This document shows, piece by piece, positions 7,873 through 13,773 of a stretch of 23,699 nt of DNA (positions are counted from its first letter, which is position 1; the number at the start of each line of letters is the position of its first letter). The stretch comes from a virus: IMG/VR virus record IMGVR_UViG_3300020473_001196, positions 1-23,699 of that record. One strand, written 5' to 3'. The notes below the pieces were generated by a model. The model was not told where the DNA came from. It was given only the letters and a program-made list of their open reading frames with translations, and made no database searches. Both the position numbers and the translations under genes were made by a program.

Positions 7873-8277
7873 ATGGTAGCAAGACCAAGAAAAAGAATGT
7901 ACAGAACCATGCAAGGCAAAATGGTTGACATTGAAAAATTAAGATCCGCTAACGAAGCCGTTAGAGCGGTTGGTAATATGAATGTCAATGCTAGAGGCGA
8001 TGTGTTAACTAGATCTGGTGATGTGATGCAAACCAAAGCAGAAGTGATGAGAGAATATTATGAACAACCTAAAGGTGTTGTAAGTGATGTTCCTACTAGA
8101 CCTAAACCTGCTGTGGCTCCAAGATCTGCACCGAAACCACAACCAGTTAAACAGTTTACGCCACAGCCTAAAAAGGCGGTTGGGCAAACAACTGATGCAT
8201 TCAAACCAAAAGCAACAGCAAAACCTAAGACTGAAACTAAAAAAGGTATCGACGCGGCACTTGACGGATTAGAGTAA
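7873..8277 (+). CDS. Basic protein with Pro/Lys/Ala-rich C-terminal tail, unknown function
   Basis: A 134-aa protein in two parts. Residues 1-~75 look like a conserved domain: RKRMYRTMQGKMVDIEKLRS then NEAVRAVGNMNVNARGDVLT, then a short helix TKAEVMREYYEQP. I associate this N-terminus with an uncharacterised protein of marine T4-like phages, but could not verify it. Residues ~76-134 are low complexity (RPKPAVAPRSAPKPQPVKQF, KPKATAKPKTETKKG) and strongly basic, probably disordered and able to bind nucleic acid or acidic partners. It is preceded by AGGAG with good spacing and followed 8 bases later by a glycosyltransferase. A role in virion or DNA packaging is possible but unsupported. Confidence 0.65.
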   Translation: MVARPRKRMYRTMQGKMVDIEKLRSANEAVRAVGNMNVNARGDVLTRSGDVMQTKAEVMREYYEQPKGVVSDVPTRPKPAVAPRSAPKPQPVKQFTPQPKKAVGQTTDAFKPKATAKPKTETKKGIDAALDGLE

Positions 8278-8285
8278 GATGAACA

Positions 8286-8987
8286 ATGCGAACTGCGATT
8301 GTTCAATACTTCATTAATCCTTACAAATATTCAGAACCTCGGTATCATAACATATTAAGTTTACAACCACTTGTAGACTTATCAAAAAGATCATTTGAAG
8401 CATACTGCAAAAAATATAAAATAGATTTCATTAGAGTACAAAAAAGCAAACTAGGTTATAGGCATCCTGCATTTGAACGTTTCGATTTGTGGTTAGACAA
8501 AAGTTGGTGGAAAAAGTACGATCAAATATGTTATGTTGATTGTGATGTAATAGCACTGCCACACGCACCTAATATATTTGAATCCTATCCTGAGGACACG
8601 TTCAAATATTGCTATTATGAAAAATATAGAAATAGCAAACTTAAAGATTTGAGATCAAAACACAAAAAAACTTTGTTAGGAATATTCAAACCACAGACAC
8701 TACGAGATAGGATTTTTCAAATAGGTGTGTTTGTTTTAACAAAAAATACAGCAAAGCAAATGTATGATTGGATAAAAGTATATAAAAAATTAGCACACAC
8801 CGACACAGAAATTTTAAATTGGGCAGTGCTACAAAGCAAGGTTCCTTTTACAGAAATGGATGAGAAATTTAATTTCAAAAATGCACAATTACTAGGCAAG
8901 CCGCAAGTTTATTTTTACCATGCATGGGGAAGGAAGAAAGATCAAAACAATATAATAACCTGGCTAAATTCTCAGGGCATATTGTAA
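8286..8987 (+). CDS. GT-A type glycosyltransferase with DxD motif
   Basis: A 233-aa protein resembling small GT-A fold glycosyltransferases. The N-terminal nucleotide-sugar-binding half contains SKRSFEAYCKKYKIDFIRVQ and the DxD metal-binding motif in QICYVDCDVIALPHAPNIFE (D85-x-D87). A C-terminal YFYHAWGRKK resembles the late His motif of GT8-like enzymes. Such enzymes transfer a sugar from a nucleotide donor; in phages the acceptor may be DNA, a virion protein or host envelope glycan. The sequence does not show which. It follows the 134-aa gene closely, and the groES promoter begins directly after its stop codon. No signal peptide or membrane segment, so it is cytoplasmic. Confidence 0.7.
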   Translation: MRTAIVQYFINPYKYSEPRYHNILSLQPLVDLSKRSFEAYCKKYKIDFIRVQKSKLGYRHPAFERFDLWLDKSWWKKYDQICYVDCDVIALPHAPNIFESYPEDTFKYCYYEKYRNSKLKDLRSKHKKTLLGIFKPQTLRDRIFQIGVFVLTKNTAKQMYDWIKVYKKLAHTDTEILNWAVLQSKVPFTEMDEKFNFKNAQLLGKPQVYFYHAWGRKKDQNNIITWLNSQGIL

Positions 8988-9016
8988 TTGACATAAATTA
9001 ATTTAAATGCTACTAT
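8988..9016 (+). promoter_or_regulatory. Sigma-70 type promoter for groES, giving a leaderless or near-leaderless mRNA
   Basis: TTGACA at 8988-8993 abuts the stop codon of the glycosyltransferase. After 17 bp comes TACTAT (9011-9016), preceded by TGC as in an extended -10. The -10 ends 6 bases before ATG 9023, so transcription should begin at or next to the start codon, and no Shine-Dalgarno is present. A 12-bp perfect palindrome TAAATTAATTTA (8994-9005) lies in the spacer and could be a regulator site or a chance AT-rich dyad. Confidence 0.65.
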
Positions 9017-9022
9017 AAAAAT

Positions 9023-9463
9023 ATGGGTATAAAAGAACTACAAAATAAAGGTTTTGGTTCACACGGTGGACAACAGTATAGAATCGAAAACGATATTACT
9101 CCATTAAAAAAGAGAGTACTCGTTTCTGATATGCACTTTGGTGAAACTAAAACAGCAGGCGGACTAATTATTCCGGACGATGACGGAACGTCCGAAGGCG
9201 TACACCCACGTTGGGCAAAAGTATATGCTGTTGGAAATCAACAAGAAGATGTAAAAGTTGGACAATGGGTAATGGTTGCTCACGGAAGATGGTCAAGAGC
9301 ATTTAAAGTGGTAAAAGAAGGCAACGAATTAGAAGTAAGAATGATCGACGAAAACGATATCTTATTAGTATCAGACGAAGAACCGGCACACAATCGGAAA
9401 AAAGCCGGTTATGTAAACACAGGTGGAATGAAACAAATGACATCACTACCTGGTAACGATTAA
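9023..9463 (+). CDS. groES: GroES/Cpn10-like co-chaperonin
   Basis: A 146-aa protein with the Cpn10 fold read from its motifs: ITPLKKRVLVSDMHFGETKT matches the first strand (PLxDRVLVK), GGLIIPDDDGTSEG is the GGIxIPD region leading from the mobile loop, WAKVYAVGNQQEDVKVGQWV matches the GxVxAVGxG...VKxGDxV core, and NDILLVSDEEP matches the C-terminal NDILAVxE. Length exceeds cellular GroES (~97 aa), through an N-terminal extension and a C-terminal tail (NRKKAGYVNTGGMKQMTSLP). T4 encodes gp31, a GroEL cofactor needed to fold the major capsid protein; this may do the same job with host GroEL. It has its own host-type promoter, separate from the preceding gene. Confidence 0.85.
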   Translation: MGIKELQNKGFGSHGGQQYRIENDITPLKKRVLVSDMHFGETKTAGGLIIPDDDGTSEGVHPRWAKVYAVGNQQEDVKVGQWVMVAHGRWSRAFKVVKEGNELEVRMIDENDILLVSDEEPAHNRKKAGYVNTGGMKQMTSLPGND

Positions 9464-9491
9464 TTGACAATATCATAAAATCTGCTATAAT
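9464..9491 (+). promoter_or_regulatory. Perfect sigma-70 consensus promoter for the uvsE operon, predicted leaderless
   Basis: TTGACA (9464-9469) starts right after the groES stop, followed by a 16-bp spacer and TATAAT (9486-9491) with an extended -10 TGC at 9483-9485. The -10 ends 6 bases before ATG 9498, so the expected transcription start coincides with the AUG, and there is no Shine-Dalgarno. The arrangement mirrors the groES and dnaJ promoters. Confidence 0.75.
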
Positions 9492-9497
9492 TGTATT

Positions 9498-10544
9498 ATG
9501 CGTATAGGTTTCTGTTGCAAATGGCTTAATGATAGTTCTGAATTTGGTGGTATGAAAGTAAACGCCAAGGACAGAGATCTTAATGGCCGTTCAACCACAA
9601 TGCGTTGGTTGAGAGAACATCCAAACGATGCTGAACAAAGACAGTGGGACATAATGAACCACAACGCCGCGGCGGCAAAGAAAATGGTCGAACGTGTTGG
9701 ATCCTTAGAACCTGAACGTAGAATGGTACGACTTGGATCCGAAATGTTGCAAGGCTACACAGAAAAGAATTGGATAGATTGGTGGCAAAGAAAAGAAATA
9801 CAAGATCATTGTGCAAAAATATTCGCTCCGGTTGGTGAGGCCGCAAGACGTCTAGATGTAAAAGTTTCTTTCCATCCAGGTCAGTTTTGTGTGTTGTCTA
9901 GTGCTACTCCAGACATTGTTGAAAGAAGCATTTTAGAATTTGAATATCATGTGGACATGGCACGTTGGATGGGTTACGGCAAAACATGGCATGACGGTTG
10001 CAAAATTAACGTACATATTTCTGGTAGACAGGGTCCAGATGGAATTAAAAAGGCACTACCTAGATTATCGCAAGAAGCAAGGAATCTAATTACAATAGAA
10101 AATGACGAGATGGGCCACGGGTTAGAAAAAAGTTTAGAACTAGAAAAGGATCTAGCATTGGTTTTAGATATTCATCATCATTGGATACGTGACGAAGAAT
10201 ATATTCAATCAAACGATGATAGAGTAAAAAGAGTTATAGATAGTTGGCGTGGTGTGAGGCCTACCCTACACTATTCCTATTCCAGAGATGAACACCTAGC
10301 AGTGGCAGGATTGGGTGATAAGACTCATACTGAAATGCATGATATTAAAATGCTATTGGAACGTGGTTGCAAAAAACAAAAACTTAGAGCACATTCGGAT
10401 CTGTTACCAAACAAAAAGGTAAATGATTGGGCATTGAGTTTTGGTGATGACTTTGACATTCAAACAGAAGCCAAAGGTAAAAACCTAGCCGCTGAACAAT
10501 TATATAGACAGCATTTAGAAAATAATGTAATATATGCATCATGA
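9498..10544 (+). CDS. uvsE: UV damage endonuclease (UVDE/UvsE family)
   Basis: A 348-aa TIM-barrel endonuclease that would nick DNA 5' of UV photoproducts in the alternative excision repair route. Family signatures and probable metal ligands are visible in order: MRIGFCCKWLN at the N-terminus, NLGR-like region near residue 50, VSFHPGQFCVLSS (H126), INVHISGRQG (H173), LITIENDEMG (E201), LVLDIHHHWI (D224 and following His), PTLHYSYSRD (H258), LRAHSDLLPN near 297 and the C-terminal EAKGKNLAAEQLYRQ. Length is close to the family norm. It heads a tightly coupled chain: its TGA overlaps the next ATG, followed by mazG, a 47-aa peptide and gp44. In a surface-ocean phage it would protect phage DNA from sunlight damage. 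High confidence for family. Confidence 0.88.
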   Translation: MRIGFCCKWLNDSSEFGGMKVNAKDRDLNGRSTTMRWLREHPNDAEQRQWDIMNHNAAAAKKMVERVGSLEPERRMVRLGSEMLQGYTEKNWIDWWQRKEIQDHCAKIFAPVGEAARRLDVKVSFHPGQFCVLSSATPDIVERSILEFEYHVDMARWMGYGKTWHDGCKINVHISGRQGPDGIKKALPRLSQEARNLITIENDEMGHGLEKSLELEKDLALVLDIHHHWIRDEEYIQSNDDRVKRVIDSWRGVRPTLHYSYSRDEHLAVAGLGDKTHTEMHDIKMLLERGCKKQKLRAHSDLLPNKKVNDWALSFGDDFDIQTEAKGKNLAAEQLYRQHLENNVIYAS

Positions 10545-10756
10545 AGCAATTTAAACTTACCGTAAATGTAGGTGACGAAGTAGAAGTTGGTAGATTTCGA
10601 AACGTTACAACAAAAATAAAAGCAATTGAAATTGACAAACACGGACAACCTGTTATAATAACAAGTAAAGGTGCAAAGAAATTATTCAGTTGTAGAATGG
10701 TAAAACTACATCCTGGCAGTAAAACACCAAAACAAATATTAATGGAAAAGAAATGA
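10541..10756 (+). CDS. Small beta-rich protein of unknown function
   Basis: A 71-aa basic protein, coupled by ATGA overlaps to uvsE upstream and mazG downstream. KLTVNVGDEVEVGRFRNVTT followed by KIKAIEIDKHGQPVIITSKG suggests a small beta barrel similar in plan to KOW/SH3-like folds, but I recognise no named family. The C-terminal tail (HPGSKTPKQILMEKK) is basic. Its place inside a repair and nucleotide-metabolism operon makes nucleic-acid binding a reasonable but untested guess. Confidence 0.6.
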   Translation: MKQFKLTVNVGDEVEVGRFRNVTTKIKAIEIDKHGQPVIITSKGAKKLFSCRMVKLHPGSKTPKQILMEKK

Positions 10757-11049
10757 ACGAATTAATTGAAAAAGTTAATATGTGGTTTGAAGATAGAAAC
10801 TTGATTGCTGGTAGCACAGACAAGGATCAAATTTTAAAACTAGTACAAGAATTAGGTGAATTAAGTGACCATGCCTGCAAAGGTGAGGATATAAAAGACG
10901 ATCTTGGTGATATGCTTGTAGTGATGTTGAACATTATGAAACGTAATGATTACACTATTGAAGAATGTTTACAAATAGCATATAATGATATCAAAGATAG
11001 AAAAGGAAAAATGATAGACGGAATTTTTGTAAAGGAAGTAAATGAATAA
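10753..11049 (+). CDS. mazG: MazG-like nucleotide pyrophosphohydrolase
   Basis: A 98-aa all-helical protein with the MazG/NTP-PPase metal motif split over two helices: LVQELGELSDHACKG (E33-x-x-E36) and IKDDLGDMLVVMLNIMKR (D50-x-x-D53). It ends with the usual YNDIKDRKGKMIDGIFVK. The family hydrolyses nucleoside triphosphates to monophosphate and pyrophosphate. Phage MazG has been proposed to act on dCTP/dGTP pools or (p)ppGpp during infection; the substrate here is unknown. It starts within the upstream stop (ATGA) and overlaps a 47-aa ORF by 8 bases, so translation is coupled. Single-domain length agrees with phage homologues. Confidence 0.82.
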   Translation: MNELIEKVNMWFEDRNLIAGSTDKDQILKLVQELGELSDHACKGEDIKDDLGDMLVVMLNIMKRNDYTIEECLQIAYNDIKDRKGKMIDGIFVKEVNE

Positions 11050-11185
11050 AAAAGAAATCGAAGAAGTAGAAAAACACAACAAATATGTTATGGAACGTAT
11101 GCACCCTGCGGCAATGATACCAGGATTTTTTATTGCGTTCATGGTGATTGTTGGTTGTCTGTTTAAAAATTATATGGGATGGTAA
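11042..11185 (+). CDS. 47-aa single-pass membrane peptide
   Basis: A short ORF, MNKKEIEEVEKHNKYVMERM... ending NYMGW, with a charged helical N-terminal half and one hydrophobic segment (MIPGFFIAFMVIVGCLF, residues 25-41). It starts 8 bases before the mazG stop and its own stop is immediately followed by the gp44 ATG. A Shine-Dalgarno AAAGGA (11031-11036) precedes it by 5 bases. Perfect packing between two real genes supports it being translated. Function unknown; an inner-membrane peptide is predicted. Confidence 0.6.
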   Translation: MNKKEIEEVEKHNKYVMERMHPAAMIPGFFIAFMVIVGCLFKNYMGW

Positions 11186-12115
11186 ATGAAAGAACTTTGG
11201 GTAGAAAAATATAGACCGAAAACATTAAAAGAATATGTTGTGAGAGATGAAGCACAAAGAGAGCAAATATCATCTTGGATAAACAATAAAGCAATTCCAC
11301 ATCTTTTATTAAGTGGTGCTCCTGGTGTAGGTAAAACTACACTTGCAAAAGTTTTGTTCAATGAACTAGATGTCAGCAGTTATGACATATTAGAAATAAA
11401 TGCTTCAAGAGAAAATTCTGTTGATACAGTAAGAGATAAAATTAATAATTTTGTACAAATAATGCCTTTCGGTGCATACAAATATGTACTATTAGACGAA
11501 GCCGACTATATGAGTCCAAATGGACAAGCGGCACTACGTGGTGTAATGGAGGCATATCATACATCAGCAAGATTCATATTGACTTGCAATTATCCTAACA
11601 GAGTAATTCCAGCACTCCACAGCAGATGTCAAGGCTTCCATATGGAAACAATAGATAAAACAGAGTTCACGGCAAGAACGGCTGAGATACTGATTGAAGA
11701 AAACATAGAGCAAGACATAGATACACTAGACACTTATGTCAAAGCATCATATCCTGACTTGAGAAAATGTATTAATATGATACAACAAAATTGCAGAGGT
11801 GGAAAACTTATGCCACCAGCAAAAGGTGATAGTGGACAACAAGATTACAGACTACAAATGGTTGAGTTATTCAAGCAAGGAAAAATACAAGAAGCACGTA
11901 AACTGGTATGTAGTCAAGCAAGGCCCGAAGAGTGTGAAGAAATATACAGATGGCTATATGATAATTTAGATTTGATTAGCAAAGACGAAGACGCACAAGA
12001 CAAAGCAGTTCTTATAATAAAACAAGGTTTAGTAGATCATTCATTTGTTGCAGATCCAGAAATTAATTTGGCAAGTGTGATGATAAAATTAACAAGATTG
12101 TCAAAAGAGCAATAG
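11186..12115 (+). CDS. 44: Sliding clamp loader ATPase subunit (T4 gp44 / RFC small-subunit type)
   Basis: A 309-aa AAA+ ATPase of the clamp-loader family. The N-terminus LWVEKYRPKTLKEYVV is the RFC signature, Walker A is GAPGVGKT (44-51), Walker B is VLLDEADYMS with DEAD at 104-107, sensor 1 is ILTCNYPNR, and the arginine-finger SRC motif is at 146-148 (LHSRCQGF). A helical collar follows. In T4-like phages gp44 forms four of the five subunits that load the gp45 clamp onto primed DNA for gp43 polymerase. In T4 gene 44 lies next to genes 45, 62 and regA; here none of those is adjacent and it sits between a 47-aa membrane peptide and a peroxiredoxin. Start follows the upstream stop directly. 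Confidence 0.9.
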   Translation: MKELWVEKYRPKTLKEYVVRDEAQREQISSWINNKAIPHLLLSGAPGVGKTTLAKVLFNELDVSSYDILEINASRENSVDTVRDKINNFVQIMPFGAYKYVLLDEADYMSPNGQAALRGVMEAYHTSARFILTCNYPNRVIPALHSRCQGFHMETIDKTEFTARTAEILIEENIEQDIDTLDTYVKASYPDLRKCINMIQQNCRGGKLMPPAKGDSGQQDYRLQMVELFKQGKIQEARKLVCSQARPEECEEIYRWLYDNLDLISKDEDAQDKAVLIIKQGLVDHSFVADPEINLASVMIKLTRLSKEQ

Positions 12116-12116
12116 A

Positions 12117-12122
12117 AAGGAG
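12117..12122 (+). promoter_or_regulatory. Strong Shine-Dalgarno AAGGAG before the peroxiredoxin gene
   Basis: AAAGGAGAAACAATG directly follows the gp44 stop, placing a full Shine-Dalgarno about 5-6 bases before ATG 12128. This is one of the best ribosome binding sites in the window and suggests abundant translation of the peroxiredoxin. Confidence 0.6.
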
Positions 12123-12127
12123 AAACA

Positions 12128-12670
12128 ATGCAAGGAAGATTACCTAAGGTAACATTTAAAGTAAGACAAGGTGACGTAGCACCGGAAGGACCAGGATGTC
12201 CTATAGGTGGCTCATGGAAAGATATGACAACCGATGATTACTTCAAAGGCAAAAGAGTTGTGCTTTTCAGCCTACCTGGTGCGTTTACACCAACTTGTTC
12301 ATCAAAACAATTACCTGGTTTCGAATACAATTACGATAAAATAAAAGGCATGGGCATAGATGAAATTTATTGCATGAGTGTTAATGACTCTTTTGTTATG
12401 AATGCTTGGGCCGAAAAAATGAATATCTGTAATGTAAAAGTAATACCAGATGGTTCCGGAAACATGACTAGATTTTTGGGTATGTTGATAGGAAAAAATC
12501 ATTTAGGATTCGGAAACAGAAGTTGGAGATTCATGGCGGTCATAAACGACGGCGTGATTGAGAGATGGTGGCAAGAACCCGGCATAAACAATGACGGCGA
12601 TGACGATGATCCATATATCGAATCTACTCCAGAAAAAATGATGGAGTACTTAGAAAGTAAAAATGGGTAA
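12128..12670 (+). CDS. Peroxiredoxin of the Prx5 type
   Basis: A 180-aa thioredoxin-fold peroxidase. The peroxidatic site is FSLPGAFTPTCSSKQLPGFE, with the PxxxTxxC motif P50/T54/C57. Typical Prx5 features follow: IDEIYCMSVNDSFVMNAWAE (near 77-96), the region FGNRSWRFMAVINDGVIERW carrying a conserved Arg, and a C-terminal EP...STPEKMMEYL. The family reduces H2O2, alkyl hydroperoxides or peroxynitrite using thioredoxin or glutaredoxin. Other cysteines (C24, C82, C101) could serve as the resolving residue. A strong AAGGAG precedes it. It lies between the clamp loader and a 92-aa gene it overlaps by 8 bases. A role protecting the infected cell from oxidative stress is inferred. Confidence 0.85.
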   Translation: MQGRLPKVTFKVRQGDVAPEGPGCPIGGSWKDMTTDDYFKGKRVVLFSLPGAFTPTCSSKQLPGFEYNYDKIKGMGIDEIYCMSVNDSFVMNAWAEKMNICNVKVIPDGSGNMTRFLGMLIGKNHLGFGNRSWRFMAVINDGVIERWWQEPGINNDGDDDDPYIESTPEKMMEYLESKNG

Positions 12671-12941
12671 AAAACACGACAAGAAAAGATATTTCTGCGT
12701 CAAATACATTATCAAGGCAGATAAGAAGTTTGATGAATTTGTCGAACTATCAAAGAAAAAGATCGGGCCTGGCAAGATGTTGGAATACACAGTGGTGCTA
12801 GACCTGGTCAATAAAAAAGTATTGAAATGTGAACTGCCTGGTATACCTCTCGGTATGAGAGATAATATGCCATTTGAAAATGTCGAGAAGCACTATCGCA
12901 AATGGTATGCGGATGCCATGGATCAGTTTGTTAATTCTTAA
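12663..12941 (+). CDS. Small basic protein of unknown function
   Basis: A 92-aa protein, MGKKHDKKRYFCVKYIIKAD..., overlapping the peroxiredoxin end by 8 bases. It has a short beta-type N-terminus, a lysine-rich helix (EFVELSKKKIGPGKMLEYTV) and a C-terminal helix with aromatic residues (VEKHYRKWYADAMDQF). I recognise no family. It is the last gene of the uvsE-gp44-peroxiredoxin run. Its TAA stop interlocks with the stop of the minus-strand ORF, the two sharing the palindrome TTAA. Confidence 0.6.
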   Translation: MGKKHDKKRYFCVKYIIKADKKFDEFVELSKKKIGPGKMLEYTVVLDLVNKKVLKCELPGIPLGMRDNMPFENVEKHYRKWYADAMDQFVNS

Positions 12942-13210
12942 TACCGTACAAACGTAACTGTCTCATTTTCCATATTTTGTACAGTAATCTCCGTCTCCTT
13001 CTGTCTTTTTGTTTCCTTATTTTCAACCAATTTTGATTCATTAGATACAGCCTCGCTCTCTTGTCGTGTCGTCCTTGTTGTCTCTTCATTTGTATCCATA
13101 GTTTCCTTTGCCTTAAAGGTCGCATTTGTAGGCTTTTCATTAGTAGCATTTGATACCCCGTGATTGATTATGTTGGATTGTTTTTTGAATATTCGTTGTG
13201 TACGAATCAT
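12938..13210 (-). CDS. Probable minus-strand gene: hydrophilic, probably disordered protein
   Basis: This is the only place where the + strand lacks a gene for ~350 bases, and here the + strand becomes rich in T and C, the reverse of every other coding stretch. That is what a minus-strand gene would produce. ATG at 13210-13208 gives 90 aa (an upstream TTG at 13216 would add two). The product is rich in Thr, Glu, Asn and Lys (TMDTNEETTRTTRQESEAVS, NESKLVENKETKRQKETEIT) with a short beta-like end ENETVTFVRY and no known motif. Its stop is convergent with, and shares TTAA with, the upstream + gene. No Shine-Dalgarno is visible. It could instead be an untranslated antisense transcript or a relic. 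Confidence 0.45.
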   Translation of the reverse strand: MIRTQRIFKKQSNIINHGVSNATNEKPTNATFKAKETMDTNEETTRTTRQESEAVSNESKLVENKETKRQKETEITVQNMENETVTFVRY

Positions 13211-13212
13211 GT

Positions 13213-13274
13213 ACAAATATTTAATTGTGTTACCAACGAGATATACTAGCCTTTAACTAGGGTAACAAATATTT
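13213..13274. repeat. Nested inverted and direct repeats in the divergent intergenic region
   Basis: Between the divergent ATGs at 13210 (minus) and 13291 (plus), ACAAATATTT occurs twice in direct orientation (13213-13222 and 13265-13274), with the inverted repeat GTTACC (13229-13234) / GGTAAC (13261-13266) inside. CTAG occurs twice within the loop. AAATATTT is itself palindromic. A symmetrical site between divergent genes suggests a regulator-binding region or a small replication/transcription control element; it has no T-run and is not a typical terminator. Confidence 0.45.
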
Positions 13275-13282
13275 CATAAATA
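13275..13282 (+). promoter_or_regulatory. Possible late promoter CATAAATA
   Basis: CATAAATA differs by one base from the T4 late box TATAAATA and ends 8 bases before ATG 13291, close to the spacing at 1393 and 23342. No Shine-Dalgarno precedes the ATG. Weaker than the AATAAATA sites. Confidence 0.4.
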
Positions 13283-13290
13283 ACTGTACT

Positions 13291-13773
13291 ATGCATGATG
13301 TACTCGATATAATAAAAAATATACAGTCTTTATACGCAGTAGGACCTACTCTTACTATTCTTAAAGATTTCGAAAGAGTTATGGACGAACTAGATGTCTA
13401 TGTTTTCGAAAACTGGCAAGACGGTGAGTTATTGACCGGTCCGGTTGATCACAGACATTTTGTTGAATGTTCGTTTATGTGGCCTGCGGAAAAGATGCCA
13501 GATCCTGCAGGTGGCAAGAGATTGCTAGACAGAGGTTGTAAAGTTTCATACCAAAAAGACGAATTAATGAAACCTAGAGAAATAAAAGGACCAGAAGATT
13601 ACAGACCAGGTACAGTAAAAGGAAAGATAGATGCTCATGACATATGGGTGGTTAATATCAAAATGCCAAAAGAACTTATTAGTAATTTTAAATTTGGTAA
13701 ACAAGATCTAGATGTTGACCAGAACTATTCCGATGACATGGGATCAGATCTAAATATACAAGATGCGACTTAA
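13291..13773 (+). CDS. Conserved-looking T4-like marine phage protein, unknown function
   Basis: A 160-aa acidic soluble protein. Distinctive stretches are LKDFERVMDELDVYVFENWQ near residue 25, ECSFMWPAEKMPDPAGGKRL near 53, the PREIKGPEDYRPGT segment and a C-terminal VNIKMPKELISNFKFGKQDL. I have a memory of closely similar uncharacterised proteins in cyanomyoviruses, paired with a neighbour like the next gene, but no function. It overlaps that gene by 11 bases, so the two are probably made in stoichiometric amounts and may interact. It begins a new transcription unit downstream of the divergent repeat region. Confidence 0.65.
   Translation: MHDVLDIIKNIQSLYAVGPTLTILKDFERVMDELDVYVFENWQDGELLTGPVDHRHFVECSFMWPAEKMPDPAGGKRLLDRGCKVSYQKDELMKPREIKGPEDYRPGTVKGKIDAHDIWVVNIKMPKELISNFKFGKQDLDVDQNYSDDMGSDLNIQDAT

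Noticed and set aside
8084-8272. + strand ORF of 62 aa inside the 134-aa gene
   Set aside because: Out-of-frame shadow of the Pro/Lys-rich tail, no ribosome binding site.
12931-13149. Alternative minus-strand ORF of 72 aa in the 12.9-13.2 kb gap
   Set aside because: Arg-rich product with codon pattern worse than the 90-aa ORF in the other frame; the two cannot both be main products.
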